From contig SPCO01000079.1 of NCBI GenBank assembly GCA_004525275.1, forward strand, positions 1 to 6,830: a stretch of DNA of 6,830 bases, given 5' to 3'. The translations under genes and the position numbers were made by a program. Below the pieces are notes generated by a model, which had not been told where the DNA came from, made no database searches, and was given only the letters and a program-made list of their open reading frames with translations. Below are positions 1-6,518 of the stretch, in pieces (the stretch's first letter is position 1; each line of letters begins with the position of its first letter). This stretch comes from Thermomicrobiales bacterium. GTDB taxonomy: Bacteria; Chloroflexota; Limnocylindria; Limnocylindrales; CSP1-4.

Positions 1-1
1 C

Positions 2-1033
2 ACGTCGTTCATCCGCCGCGAGCCGGTCGGGGTGGTGGCGTCGATCGCACCCTGGAACTACCCGATCATGATGGCCGGCTGGAAGATCGGACCGGCATTG
101 GCTGCGGGCAACACGGTCATCCTCAAGCCCTCCGCCCGGACGCCATTGACGGCCCTCGTCCTAGCCGAGATCGCGTCGGAGATCCTCCCTCCGGGCGTAC
201 TCAATGTCATCACTGGCACGGGCGCCGGGATCGGCGACCATCTCGTCGGACATCCGAAGGTCGGGATGATCTCGGTCACCGGTGACACCGACACGGGCAA
301 GCACATCGCGCGGGTCGCCGCCGAGAGGGTCAAGCGGCTCCACCTGGAGCTCGGCGGCAAGGCGCCGGTCATCATCTTCGATGACGCAGACTCCGCTTCG
401 GTCGCGGAGCAGATCAAGCTCTGGGGCTACTGGAACGCAGGCCAGGACTGCACCGCGGCGACACGGGTCATCGCCGGGCCCAAGATCTATGACAACTTTG
501 TTGCCGACCTGACTCGTGAGGCTGCGTCCATCAAATGGGGAGACCCGGCTGAAGACGACGACCTCGAGATGGGGTCGCTCATCGCGAAGAGCCAGGCAGA
601 CAAGGTCGAGGGCATGGTCGATCGAGCTCGCGGCGGCGCCGAGGTGACCACCGGTGGCGTTCGCCCCGATCGTCCGGGCGCGTTCTACGAGCCGACCGTC
701 ATCGCGGCCCCGGATCAGCACAGCGAGATCGTCCAGGACGAGGTCTTCGGCCCGGTCGTGACCGTCCAGCGCTTCAGCGACGAGGAGCAGGCCATCGCCT
801 GGGCCAACGACGTTCGGTTTGGTTTGGCGGCGTCCGTCTGGACCGCCGATGCCGGACGCGGGATGCGCGTTGCCAAGGCGATCCAGTTCGGAACCGTCTG
901 GATCAACGACCACTTCATGCTCGTTTCGGAGATGCCCCACGGCGGCTTCAAGGAATCGGGCTACGGTAAGGACCAGAGCATGTACGCGGTCGAGGACTAC
1001 ACGGTCGTCAAGCACGTGATGCTCAAGATCTAA
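2..1033 (+). CDS. Aldehyde dehydrogenase, gamma-aminobutyraldehyde dehydrogenase (PatD)-like, 5' partial
   Basis: This is the last 343 residues of an NAD(P)-dependent aldehyde dehydrogenase. The frame is open to the left edge, and the true start lies outside, probably about 130 residues upstream given a family length near 475. Visible family motifs are APWNYP near fragment residues 16-21, the general-base Glu116 in LELGGK, the catalytic Cys150 in GQDC (34 residues after the Glu, the normal spacing), EVFGPVV, and a C-terminal MPHGGFKESGYGKD segment followed by EDYTVVKHVM. The last two stretches, and NAGQDCTAA, closely resemble E. coli PatD as I remember it. PatD oxidises 4-aminobutanal to 4-aminobutyrate in putrescine breakdown in the cytoplasm. 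A betaine-aldehyde or other omega-amino-aldehyde substrate is also possible. The aldehyde dehydrogenase fold and catalytic residues are certain; the substrate is inferred. The gene converges on the next one with a single base between stops. Confidence 0.93.
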   Translation, partial: TSFIRREPVGVVASIAPWNYPIMMAGWKIGPALAAGNTVILKPSARTPLTALVLAEIASEILPPGVLNVITGTGAGIGDHLVGHPKVGMISVTGDTDTGKHIARVAAERVKRLHLELGGKAPVIIFDDADSASVAEQIKLWGYWNAGQDCTAATRVIAGPKIYDNFVADLTREAASIKWGDPAEDDDLEMGSLIAKSQADKVEGMVDRARGGAEVTTGGVRPDRPGAFYEPTVIAAPDQHSEIVQDEVFGPVVTVQRFSDEEQAIAWANDVRFGLAASVWTADAGRGMRVAKAIQFGTVWINDHFMLVSEMPHGGFKESGYGKDQSMYAVEDYTVVKHVMLKI

Positions 1034-1034
1034 G

Positions 1035-1976
1035 TCAGAGTGCCGCCCGAACTTCACCGATCCGGCTGATCGATTCGATATCGAACGGCGCGCGAAACAC
1101 GAAGATCACCTCGCTGACGCCGACCCGCTGATACGCGTCGATAACAGCCGCGACATCCTGGACCGGGCCACCCACGGTCAGGCCACCTTCCGTGGCGCCC
1201 GAACCGACCCGACTTTCCAGGCCGTGGGCGCGACTGACCTCAAGCCAGGCCGTCCGCGCGTCGATCGCCGTGTCCCGGATCACGCCATGGATCGTGACCG
1301 TACGTTCGATCGCCTCGAACGGCCGGCCGACCTCCGCGCAGCGTTCTCGGAGGATCTCGCTGGTCGCCGCGATCCGGTCGGGCGTGCCGTAGCCGTTCCA
1401 GATATCGGCATATCTGGCCGTCGTTCGAAGGGTCTTGGTCGGGCCAGAGCCGCCGATGAGGATCGGCAGCCGCGCCTGGACCGGTCGCGGCGAACAGATC
1501 GCATCGCGCATCCGGTAGTTCGGGCCATCGTGCGTGACCGACTCGCCGTCGACCAGCCGACGGATGATGCTGACTGCCTCGTCAAGGCGATCGAGGCGCT
1601 CGCCGAAGCTCGATCCGAAGTCGATGCCGAAGGCCTCGTGCTCGCGCTCGAACCAGCCGCCTCCGATCCCGAGCACGGCCCGACCGCCGGACAAATGGTC
1701 GAGGGTCGTGGCGAGTTTGGCCGTGTGGCCAGGGTTTCTGAACGTGTTGGCACCAACGAGGAGACCCACCTGGAGCCGGTCGATGAGGACGGCGAGCGCG
1801 GCAAGCGTGGCCCATCCCTCGAGCTTGGGATCTGTGGGATCGCCCTCATCGGCGAGCAAGTGATCGTCGATCCAGAGCGAGTCCCAGCCGGCTGCCTCGA
1901 CCGTCCGACAGGCGGTCAACAGGTCCGACCAGCTCGTTCGGTTGATCCAGAATGCTGCCCCGAAGCGCATCGTCAC
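1035..1976 (-). CDS. LLM-class probable F420-dependent oxidoreductase (Rv1855c-like)
   Basis: This is a soluble TIM-barrel oxidoreductase of the bacterial luciferase-like monooxygenase superfamily, about 313 residues and full length. It begins with a strand MRFGAAFW (residues 3-10). The landmarks that follow match the Rv1855c-type subfamily: AGWDSLWIDDH (29-39), LEGWATLAALA (52-62), NTFRNP (77-82), LDHLSGGRAVLGIGGGW (92-108) and FEREHEAFG just after, then ILIGGSGP further on. This subfamily is generally predicted to bind F420 and transfer hydride to an unknown substrate. The cofactor is inferred, since FMN relatives share the fold. I take GTG at 1974-1976 as the start because a TACGAT hexamer lies exactly 6 nt before it, which suits a leaderless message. 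ATG at 1968-1970, two codons later, is the obvious alternative. No good Shine-Dalgarno precedes either. The gene is divergent from mutY and convergent with the aldehyde dehydrogenase, so it is probably monocistronic. Confidence 0.9.
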   Translation of the reverse strand: MTMRFGAAFWINRTSWSDLLTACRTVEAAGWDSLWIDDHLLADEGDPTDPKLEGWATLAALAVLIDRLQVGLLVGANTFRNPGHTAKLATTLDHLSGGRAVLGIGGGWFEREHEAFGIDFGSSFGERLDRLDEAVSIIRRLVDGESVTHDGPNYRMRDAICSPRPVQARLPILIGGSGPTKTLRTTARYADIWNGYGTPDRIAATSEILRERCAEVGRPFEAIERTVTIHGVIRDTAIDARTAWLEVSRAHGLESRVGSGATEGGLTVGGPVQDVAAVIDAYQRVGVSEVIFVFRAPFDIESISRIGEVRAAL

Positions 1977-1981
1977 CGCGC

Positions 1982-1988
1982 TATCGTA
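1982..1988. promoter_or_regulatory. Symmetric -10 element, candidate bidirectional leaderless promoter
   Basis: The sequence TATCGTA reads TATCGT on the plus strand (1982-1987) and TACGAT on the minus strand (1988 down to 1983). Both fit the TANNNT -10 pattern. On the plus strand 6 bases separate the hexamer from GTG at 1994; on the minus strand 6 bases separate it from GTG at 1976. Transcription would therefore start at or next to each GTG, giving two leaderless mRNAs with start sites 18 bp apart. No convincing -35 is visible on either side. The two hexamers overlap, so polymerase could occupy only one direction at a time. This is sequence-based inference. Confidence 0.55.
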
Positions 1989-1993
1989 TGGCC

Positions 1994-2929
1994 GTGAGCG
2001 CATCTCGGTCCGATCAGAGCGCGCTACCGCCACTGGATCGGCTCCAGCCTGCTGTCCTCACCTGGTACGCCGCTCGGGCGCGGGCCCTCCCGTTTCGGGG
2101 CACGACCGACCCGTACGCCATCCTCGTCTCGGAGACGATGGCCCAGCAGACCCAGGCGGCCCGGGCAGGAGAGGCCTGGACAAGGTTCATGGATCGTTTT
2201 CCCACGGTCCAGACCCTGGCTGGCGCCCCGATCGCCGGTGTCCTCCGCGAGTGGCAGGGCTTGGGCTACAACCGCCGGGCCCTGAACCTTTGGCGTGCGG
2301 CCGGCCGGATCGTCAGCGAGTTCGATGGGCGAGTGCCGTCCGACCTCGTCGCCCTTGAGTCGTTGCCGGGCGTCGGTCCGTACACCGCACGCGCGGTCGC
2401 GGCGATCGCATTCGGCTCGCCGGTCGGAGCCGTCGATACGAATGTCCGACGGGTGCTTGGGCGGATGCTGGTCGGGGAGGTCGGCATCCTCACGCCGGCC
2501 GAACTCCAGCGCCGGGCCGACTCGCTCGTTCCGGTGACCCAGCCGGGCCGCTGGACGCATGCCTTGATGGATCTTGGCGCGGCTGTGTGCAAGCCTCGGC
2601 GGCCGGACTGTGCCTCGTGTCCGGTCGCGTCCTGGTGCGCGTACGTCACGCCGACGCCTGGGCATGCGCCGATCGCTCGACGGACCGCGGCCGCCCGGCC
2701 AGCGAAACCTCCTTTCCACACGACATCGAGATGGCTCCGTGGTCGGATCATCGATCGCCTGCGCGAGGCGCCGGATCGTGGCTGGGTCGCGCTCGATCCG
2801 CCGTTCGGGGGGCACAACGAGAATGCGCTGGCGACGGCCGTGTGGGCGCTTGCCAGGGATGGCCTCCTGGAGGTCGAAGAAGGCGCGCCTCGAGGGCAGT
2901 CCATTCGAGCCCGACTGCCGATCGGGTGA
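1994..2929 (+). CDS. mutY: A/G-specific adenine glycosylase MutY, lacking the NUDIX-like C-terminal domain
   Basis: This DNA glycosylase removes adenine mispaired with 8-oxoguanine or guanine in base-excision repair. With the GTG start it has 311 residues. Catalytic Glu47 lies in SETMAQQTQ, matching E. coli Glu37 in SEVMLQQTQ. The helix-hairpin-helix is LPGVGPYTA, and catalytic Asp148 sits in VDTNVRRV. The [4Fe-4S] ligands Cys199, 206, 209 and 215 have the standard C-x6-C-x2-C-x5-C spacing. GLGY keeps the Tyr equivalent to E. coli Tyr82, but the next residue is Asn instead of Tyr. After the cluster there are only about 95 residues. These contain RWLRGRIIDRLRE and a later ALARDGLLEVEE, which look like a small winged-helix tail as in actinobacterial MutY, not the NUDIX-like 8-oxoG recognition domain. 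The GTG start is preferred because the -10 hexamer ends 6 nt before it. The in-frame ATG at 1988 would lie upstream of that transcript. The gene heads a plus-strand cluster. Confidence 0.9.
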   Translation: MSASRSDQSALPPLDRLQPAVLTWYAARARALPFRGTTDPYAILVSETMAQQTQAARAGEAWTRFMDRFPTVQTLAGAPIAGVLREWQGLGYNRRALNLWRAAGRIVSEFDGRVPSDLVALESLPGVGPYTARAVAAIAFGSPVGAVDTNVRRVLGRMLVGEVGILTPAELQRRADSLVPVTQPGRWTHALMDLGAAVCKPRRPDCASCPVASWCAYVTPTPGHAPIARRTAAARPAKPPFHTTSRWLRGRIIDRLREAPDRGWVALDPPFGGHNENALATAVWALARDGLLEVEEGAPRGQSIRARLPIG

Positions 2930-2946
2930 CCCACGTTCGGGTCGGC

Positions 2947-2952
2947 TACGCT
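2947..2952 (+). promoter_or_regulatory. Candidate -10 hexamer for nnrE with a very short leader
   Basis: TACGCT fits TANNNT and lies in the 32-bp gap between mutY and nnrE. The usual 6-nt distance puts the start of transcription near 2959, about 3 nt before the ATG at 2962. A GAGG at 2956-2959 is only 2 nt from the ATG, too close for a normal ribosome binding site. This is consistent with an internal, nearly leaderless promoter, but the -35 match is poor and a chance match is possible. Confidence 0.3.
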
Positions 2953-2961
2953 TCTGAGGCG

Positions 2962-3780
2962 ATGCCAGCTCACGCGCACTCCAAGCCACCGACCCGCCCG
3001 GATCCGGGAGAGTCCCTGCCGGCTGACGATCCAGCGATCTTCGAGATGGATCTGCGCGGTCTGCGCCAGCGCTGGGCAACGCGCGCGGCCCTCCCGCCCA
3101 TCTCCGCCGAGACCATGACCGGGGCCGACCGACGGGCCCAGGCCCTCGGCTACCCGGAGCTGCGTCTGATGGAACACGCGGGGACAGCCGTCGCAGCGGC
3201 GGTCAAGGCCCTCGCGACCGACCTCGGTCGATGGGGAACCGGCCCGATGGTGGTCCTGTGCGGCCCTGGCAACAACGGCGGCGACGGTTACGTAGCGGCT
3301 CGTCGATTGGCGCTGGCGGGCGCGTCGGTCATCGTGGCCGTTGTCTCATCGGATCCCCGACCTCGGGGTGTCTCCGCCGCCCGAAACTGGGATCGGATCG
3401 CATCGGACACCGGGATCGTCAAGGCCCACCTCTCGGTTGCCCGGGATGTGTCGATCTTCGGCCAAGGCGTGGCCAAGGCGGCGGTCATCGTGGACGGACT
3501 GCTCGGCACGGGTGTCACCGGCGGGCTGCGCGAGCCGATCCGATCCGCGGTGGAGGTCATCGCCAGCGCACGCGCCGCGGGTGTTCCCATCGTCTCCATC
3601 GATACCCCGACGGCCGTCGACCTATCGAGCGGTGAACCCTCCGACCCCGCGGTCCAGGCTGACCTCACGGTCACCTTCCACCGACCCAAGACCGGATTGT
3701 TGACCAAGCGCGGGGCGGCGCATGCGGGGCGTGTCCTGGTGGCCCCGATCGGGATCCCACAAGAGGCCGACCGTGCCTGA
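2962..3780 (+). CDS. nnrE: NAD(P)H-hydrate epimerase (YjeF N-terminal domain), stand-alone
   Basis: This enzyme interconverts the R and S forms of hydrated NADH or NADPH, so that a separate ADP- or ATP-dependent dehydratase can restore the cofactor. It is a cytoplasmic metabolite-repair protein of 272 residues. The domain spans about residues 46-268. Characteristic pieces are the opening helix ending RLMEHAG (68-74), the loop GPGNNGGDG (101-109), DGLLGTG (178-184), and TFHRPKTGLL with a later APIGIP near the end. The conserved DxPSG motif reads Asp214-T-P-T-A, so the usual Ser-Gly is changed while the Asp is kept. A polar, proline-rich extension of about 43 residues precedes the domain. An internal ATG at 3046 would shorten it, so the start is less certain than the identity. 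No dehydratase domain is fused, although many bacterial homologues have one. The gene follows mutY by 32 bp and overlaps the next gene by 8 bp. Confidence 0.88.
   Translation: MPAHAHSKPPTRPDPGESLPADDPAIFEMDLRGLRQRWATRAALPPISAETMTGADRRAQALGYPELRLMEHAGTAVAAAVKALATDLGRWGTGPMVVLCGPGNNGGDGYVAARRLALAGASVIVAVVSSDPRPRGVSAARNWDRIASDTGIVKAHLSVARDVSIFGQGVAKAAVIVDGLLGTGVTGGLREPIRSAVEVIASARAAGVPIVSIDTPTAVDLSSGEPSDPAVQADLTVTFHRPKTGLLTKRGAAHAGRVLVAPIGIPQEADRA
3761..3766 (+). promoter_or_regulatory. Ribosome binding site for the 78-residue membrane protein
   Basis: AAGAGG ends 6 nt before the GTG at 3773. It is the clearest Shine-Dalgarno sequence in the window and lies inside the last codons of nnrE. It supports GTG 3773 as the start, over the longer in-frame extension back to ATG 3722, which would run inside nnrE. 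Confidence 0.6.
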
Positions 3781-4009
3781 GTCGGATTCGGGCCGGCAGC
3801 CGGGCTGGCGCGAGGTCTTCGCGGTCGCGGCTGTCGCCGTTGCCGTGGTTCTCGGAGCGGCGATCCTGACCAGTCTGCTGCCGACCGGCTTCCAGGAATT
3901 CGTGTTCCACACGCCGATCGCCATCCTGGTCCTCATCGTGGGGACCGGTTGGTTGCTCTGGCGGATCTCACGACGTCCGCCGGGCGCCCCCGATTCGTCG
4001 GACCGATGA
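3773..4009 (+). CDS. Small two-helix membrane protein of unknown function
   Basis: I do not recognise this 78-residue protein. After a short polar N-terminus (PESDSGRQPGWRE) it has a hydrophobic helix at about residues 15-36, a short loop with Pro37 and the segment GFQEFVFH, a second helix at about 47-63, and a basic tail (RISRRP). With positive charge at the C-terminus, and Arg13 close to helix 1, both ends are probably cytoplasmic. The GTG start is chosen for the AAGAGG site 6 nt upstream. It overlaps the nnrE stop by 8 bases, and its own TGA overlaps the glpD ATG in an ATGA junction. Reality is supported by hydrophobic periodicity, the ribosome binding site and the snug fit between two certain genes. 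A role linked to NnrE or membrane-bound GlpD is possible, but only position supports it. Confidence 0.75.
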   Translation: MPESDSGRQPGWREVFAVAAVAVAVVLGAAILTSLLPTGFQEFVFHTPIAILVLIVGTGWLLWRISRRPPGAPDSSDR

Positions 4010-5676
4010 TCGAACCGTCACCGAACACTGCCGCCTTGGACACGCCTCCGGCACGTCGCGCCGCCGCCCTTGAAACCCTCGCCCGAGAGACATGGGATGT
4101 GGTAGTCGTGGGCGGTGGCATCGTCGGAGCTGGGGCCCTTCTCGACGCTGCATCGCGTGGGATGCGCGCTGCGCTGATCGAGCAGGACGACATCGCGGCA
4201 GGTACCTCGTCACGTTCGTCGCGCATGATCCATGGCGGGTTTCGGTACCTCGAGCAGCTTCGTTTCGGTCTGGTCCGCGAGGCGCTGGCCGAACGCTCCC
4301 GATTGCTGACGCTGGCCCCGCACCTGGTCCGTCTCGAGTCCCTGTTGTTCCCGATCTATGGCATCCCGTATGTCTCCAAGGCGTACTACGACGCGGGCCT
4401 CACCCTGTACGACATCCTGGGCGCGCGACACGACGGCGGCTGGCACCAGCGAGTCTCCAAATCGGGGGCGCTCGATCTCGCCCCCGCGCTCCGTCAGGAT
4501 GGGCTGCACGGCGGTCTCGTGTACCACGACGCGGTCGAGGATGATGCCCGCTACACGCTGGCGGTGGTCCGAACGGCGATGGCGGCCGGGTCCACCGCCG
4601 TGACCCGGGTTCGTGCGACCGGCCTGTTGCGCGACTCGATGGCCGGCGCCGAGCGGATCCTCATGGCCGAGGACCTCACCAGCGGCGGATCGTTCGAGAT
4701 CCGGACCAGGGCCATCGTGGACGCGACGGGCGTCTGGGCGGCCGAGGCGGACCATCCGTTCCGATCGGCCTCGCTTCGGATCCTGCCCAGCCGTGGTGCC
4801 CACCTCGTCGTCCCGCACGATCGGATACCAAACAAAGTCGGCTTGGCCATCCGGGTCCCGGGAAAGGTCGTCTTCCTCGTTCCGTGGATCGACTATTGGC
4901 TGATCGGCACGACCGATGCCCCATTCGATGGTCCCGCGGATCGACCATCGGCGGCGGGTTGGGAAGTCGATCAGCTACTCGACACGGTCAATGCCACGAT
5001 GGACGTCAACCTGACCCGGCCCGACGTCGTTGGGACGTACGCGGGGCTGCGTCCGTTGATCGCTCCATCGGACGGCTCAACCGTCAAGGCCTCGCGTGAG
5101 CATCGGGTGACCGTCGAAGAGAGCGGCGTCGTCCGCGTCGGCGGCGGCAAGTACACGACCTACCGGGTCATGGCCCGCGACGCCATCGATGCGGTTCTTG
5201 GGCGCGACGGATCGAAGCGCCGTCCGAGCGATACAGCCGACCGCCGACTCATCGGTGCGGCAGACCCGGCCGTACTGGAGCGGATCGCCGCCGAACTGGC
5301 CACCATCCCGGCGATCGGAGGTCTCGTCCCGGGGACCGCGAGCTCGCTGGTGGCCCGATACGGAACGGAGGCCCCGGCGGTCGTCGCGCTTGGTGCCGAC
5401 CTGGACCTGCTCCGCCCGCTCGCGCCAGACCGTCCGTTCCTGGAAGCGGAGGTCTCCTGGGCGGCTCGACACGAACTCGCAGCATCGGTGGACGACGTAC
5501 TGGCTCGACGGACCCGGTTGGCCCAGGAATCACGGGATCGGGGTGCCGGGATCGCGCCCCGGGTTGCCGCGATCCTTGGAGCTGATCTTGGTTGGGGTGA
5601 CGCGCGCCAGGCGCTCGAGGTCGAGACGTACCTCGCGAGCGCTGACCGCGAATACTCCGTCACCGCCGCCGACTGA
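4006..5676 (+). CDS. glpD: Aerobic glycerol-3-phosphate dehydrogenase GlpD, FAD-dependent
   Basis: This enzyme oxidises sn-glycerol 3-phosphate to dihydroxyacetone phosphate at the cytoplasmic face of the membrane and passes electrons through FAD to quinone. It has 556 residues, close to the roughly 555 of Bacillus GlpD. The FAD-binding Rossmann motif GGGIVGAG is at 36-43, with the strand-end acidic residue Glu59 in ALIEQDD. The GlpD signature GTSSRSSRMIHGG is at 66-78, followed by FRYLEQ. Later come LPSRGAHLVVP, FLVPWIDYWLIGTTDAPF, TYAGLRPLIAP and GGGKYTTYRVMARDAID. The C-terminal alpha-helical DAO_C-type domain ends with EVSWAARHELAASVDDVLARR. The ATG at 4006 sits in ATGA with the upstream stop and has no Shine-Dalgarno of its own, so translation is probably coupled to the small membrane protein. 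The extension back to ATG 3949 would bury most of it in the upstream gene. No glpK or glpF is visible nearby. Confidence 0.95.
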   Translation: MIEPSPNTAALDTPPARRAAALETLARETWDVVVVGGGIVGAGALLDAASRGMRAALIEQDDIAAGTSSRSSRMIHGGFRYLEQLRFGLVREALAERSRLLTLAPHLVRLESLLFPIYGIPYVSKAYYDAGLTLYDILGARHDGGWHQRVSKSGALDLAPALRQDGLHGGLVYHDAVEDDARYTLAVVRTAMAAGSTAVTRVRATGLLRDSMAGAERILMAEDLTSGGSFEIRTRAIVDATGVWAAEADHPFRSASLRILPSRGAHLVVPHDRIPNKVGLAIRVPGKVVFLVPWIDYWLIGTTDAPFDGPADRPSAAGWEVDQLLDTVNATMDVNLTRPDVVGTYAGLRPLIAPSDGSTVKASREHRVTVEESGVVRVGGGKYTTYRVMARDAIDAVLGRDGSKRRPSDTADRRLIGAADPAVLERIAAELATIPAIGGLVPGTASSLVARYGTEAPAVVALGADLDLLRPLAPDRPFLEAEVSWAARHELAASVDDVLARRTRLAQESRDRGAGIAPRVAAILGADLGWGDARQALEVETYLASADREYSVTAAD

Positions 5677-5678
5677 AC

Positions 5679-5696
5679 GCGCTCCGCACCGAGCGC
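5679..5696 (+). terminator. Perfect hairpin just after glpD, possible weak terminator
   Basis: GCGCTC and GAGCGC form a perfect 6-bp stem around a 6-nt loop (CGCACC), starting two bases after the glpD TGA. No T-run follows, so it is not a classical intrinsic terminator. In GC-rich genomes such a hairpin may act as a partial terminator or stabilise an mRNA 3' end. Its position at the only sizeable gap in the cluster is suggestive. Chance formation is possible. Confidence 0.35.
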
Positions 5697-5739
5697 CAAC
5701 GTCATCGAGCCGTCACCGGGCTTCGGCATCATCTATGCC

Positions 5740-6483
5740 ATGGAAGTCCTCGATGACCTGCAACGGTCCCTATTCGACGCCCTGTACACCTACCGCATCC
5801 CGGTCGCCGTCGGGTCGATCATCGCGGGTGCTCTCCTCTTGGTCGTCGCCTGGCGGTTCGGATGGCTTGAGAAGGCACGGCGGCATCCCGCCCGGACTGG
5901 AGCGCTTCTCGTCTTGCTATTGGCGATCGGGCTACCCCTTGGCTACTACACGGCTTCACCGCTCTTCATCCGGACAGAACTGATCGAGCCGGATCCACTC
6001 GTCGAAGTGGTCGTGCCGCCGGGTTCGGCGGCGAGTGCTGCTCCCTCGCGCGCGCCAGACCCGACCGGCTTGGCCGATCCATCGGCCCAGGCCACCGAGT
6101 CGTCATCGACGCCGACGTCCGAGCCCAGCGCGGCGCCGACGTCCTTCGCGCCGCGGCTTGTGTCCACCGGCGAGTTCGAGGGAACCGACGAGTTCCATTT
6201 CGGCAGCGGGACAGCCTCGATCATCGAGACCGCCCCGGGTGAGTACCGCCTCCGGCTGGCTGACTTCTCGGTGCGCAACGGCCCGGACCTGTTCGTGTAC
6301 CTGTCCCCATCCAAGGATGACTACACGAGGGACTCAGTCGAACTCGGCAGGCTCAAGGCGACGGATGGTTCGTTCAGTTACGCCTTGCCGCCAGGTGCGG
6401 ATCCATCCGACTTCGGCAGCGCGCTCATCTGGTGCAAGCAGTTCTCGCATCTCTTCGCCTTCGCGCCGCTGAAGGGCGCCTGA
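5740..6483 (+). CDS. Membrane-anchored DM13-domain protein
   Basis: This 247-residue protein has two predicted membrane helices (about 20-38 and 53-72). The loop between them is basic (EKARRHPAR), which suggests that loop is cytoplasmic and the rest lies outside. Residues 93-139 form a Pro, Ser, Ala and Thr linker typical of exported actinobacterial and chloroflexal proteins. An 11-bp direct repeat (CGCCGACGTCC at 6110 and 6134) lies within it. Residues about 140-245 match the DM13 fold: GTDEFHFGSGTASI, RLADFSVRNGPDLFVYLS, and the closing IWCKQFSHLFAFAPL. Cys232 in that last motif is the near-invariant DM13 cysteine and the only Cys in the protein. DM13 domains have been proposed to act in electron transfer or redox; that is a family-level hypothesis. 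The gene lies 63 bp after glpD with a hairpin between, so it may be cotranscribed or separate. No clear Shine-Dalgarno precedes the ATG. Confidence 0.85.
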   Translation: MEVLDDLQRSLFDALYTYRIPVAVGSIIAGALLLVVAWRFGWLEKARRHPARTGALLVLLLAIGLPLGYYTASPLFIRTELIEPDPLVEVVVPPGSAASAAPSRAPDPTGLADPSAQATESSSTPTSEPSAAPTSFAPRLVSTGEFEGTDEFHFGSGTASIIETAPGEYRLRLADFSVRNGPDLFVYLSPSKDDYTRDSVELGRLKATDGSFSYALPPGADPSDFGSALIWCKQFSHLFAFAPLKGA

Positions 6484-6492
6484 GGGCAGCCC

Positions 6493-6518
6493 CCGGCGCG
6501 GGCGGCCGGCGCGGGCGG
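6493..6518. repeat. Two tandem 13-bp GC-only repeats
   Basis: CCGGCGCGGGCGG occurs at 6493-6505 and again, identical, at 6506-6518. It runs directly into the heptamer array, so the CCGG motif continues from one array to the other. Each copy consists only of G and C and can form short stems, for example CCGGC at 6506-6510 with GCCGG at 6518-6522. Confidence 0.85.

Noticed and set aside
161..1057. 298-residue minus-strand frame opposite the aldehyde dehydrogenase
   Set aside because: Antisense shadow with heavy Arg/Asp/Gly composition and no family motif. The plus strand is unambiguous.
1074..1085. 12-bp palindrome TTCGATATCGAA as an operator
   Set aside because: It lies inside the oxidoreductase coding end, spelling Phe-Asp-Ile-Glu, and can be explained by codon content. 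Kept only as a note in the convergent-stop finding.
1988..1990. ATG 1988 as the mutY start
   Set aside because: Possible, but it immediately follows the -10 hexamer and would precede the predicted transcript. GTG 1994 has the exact leaderless spacing. The difference is two residues.
2024..3177. Long minus-strand frames opposite mutY and the start of nnrE
   Set aside because: Arg- and Pro-rich shadows; the plus-strand genes carry all catalytic motifs.
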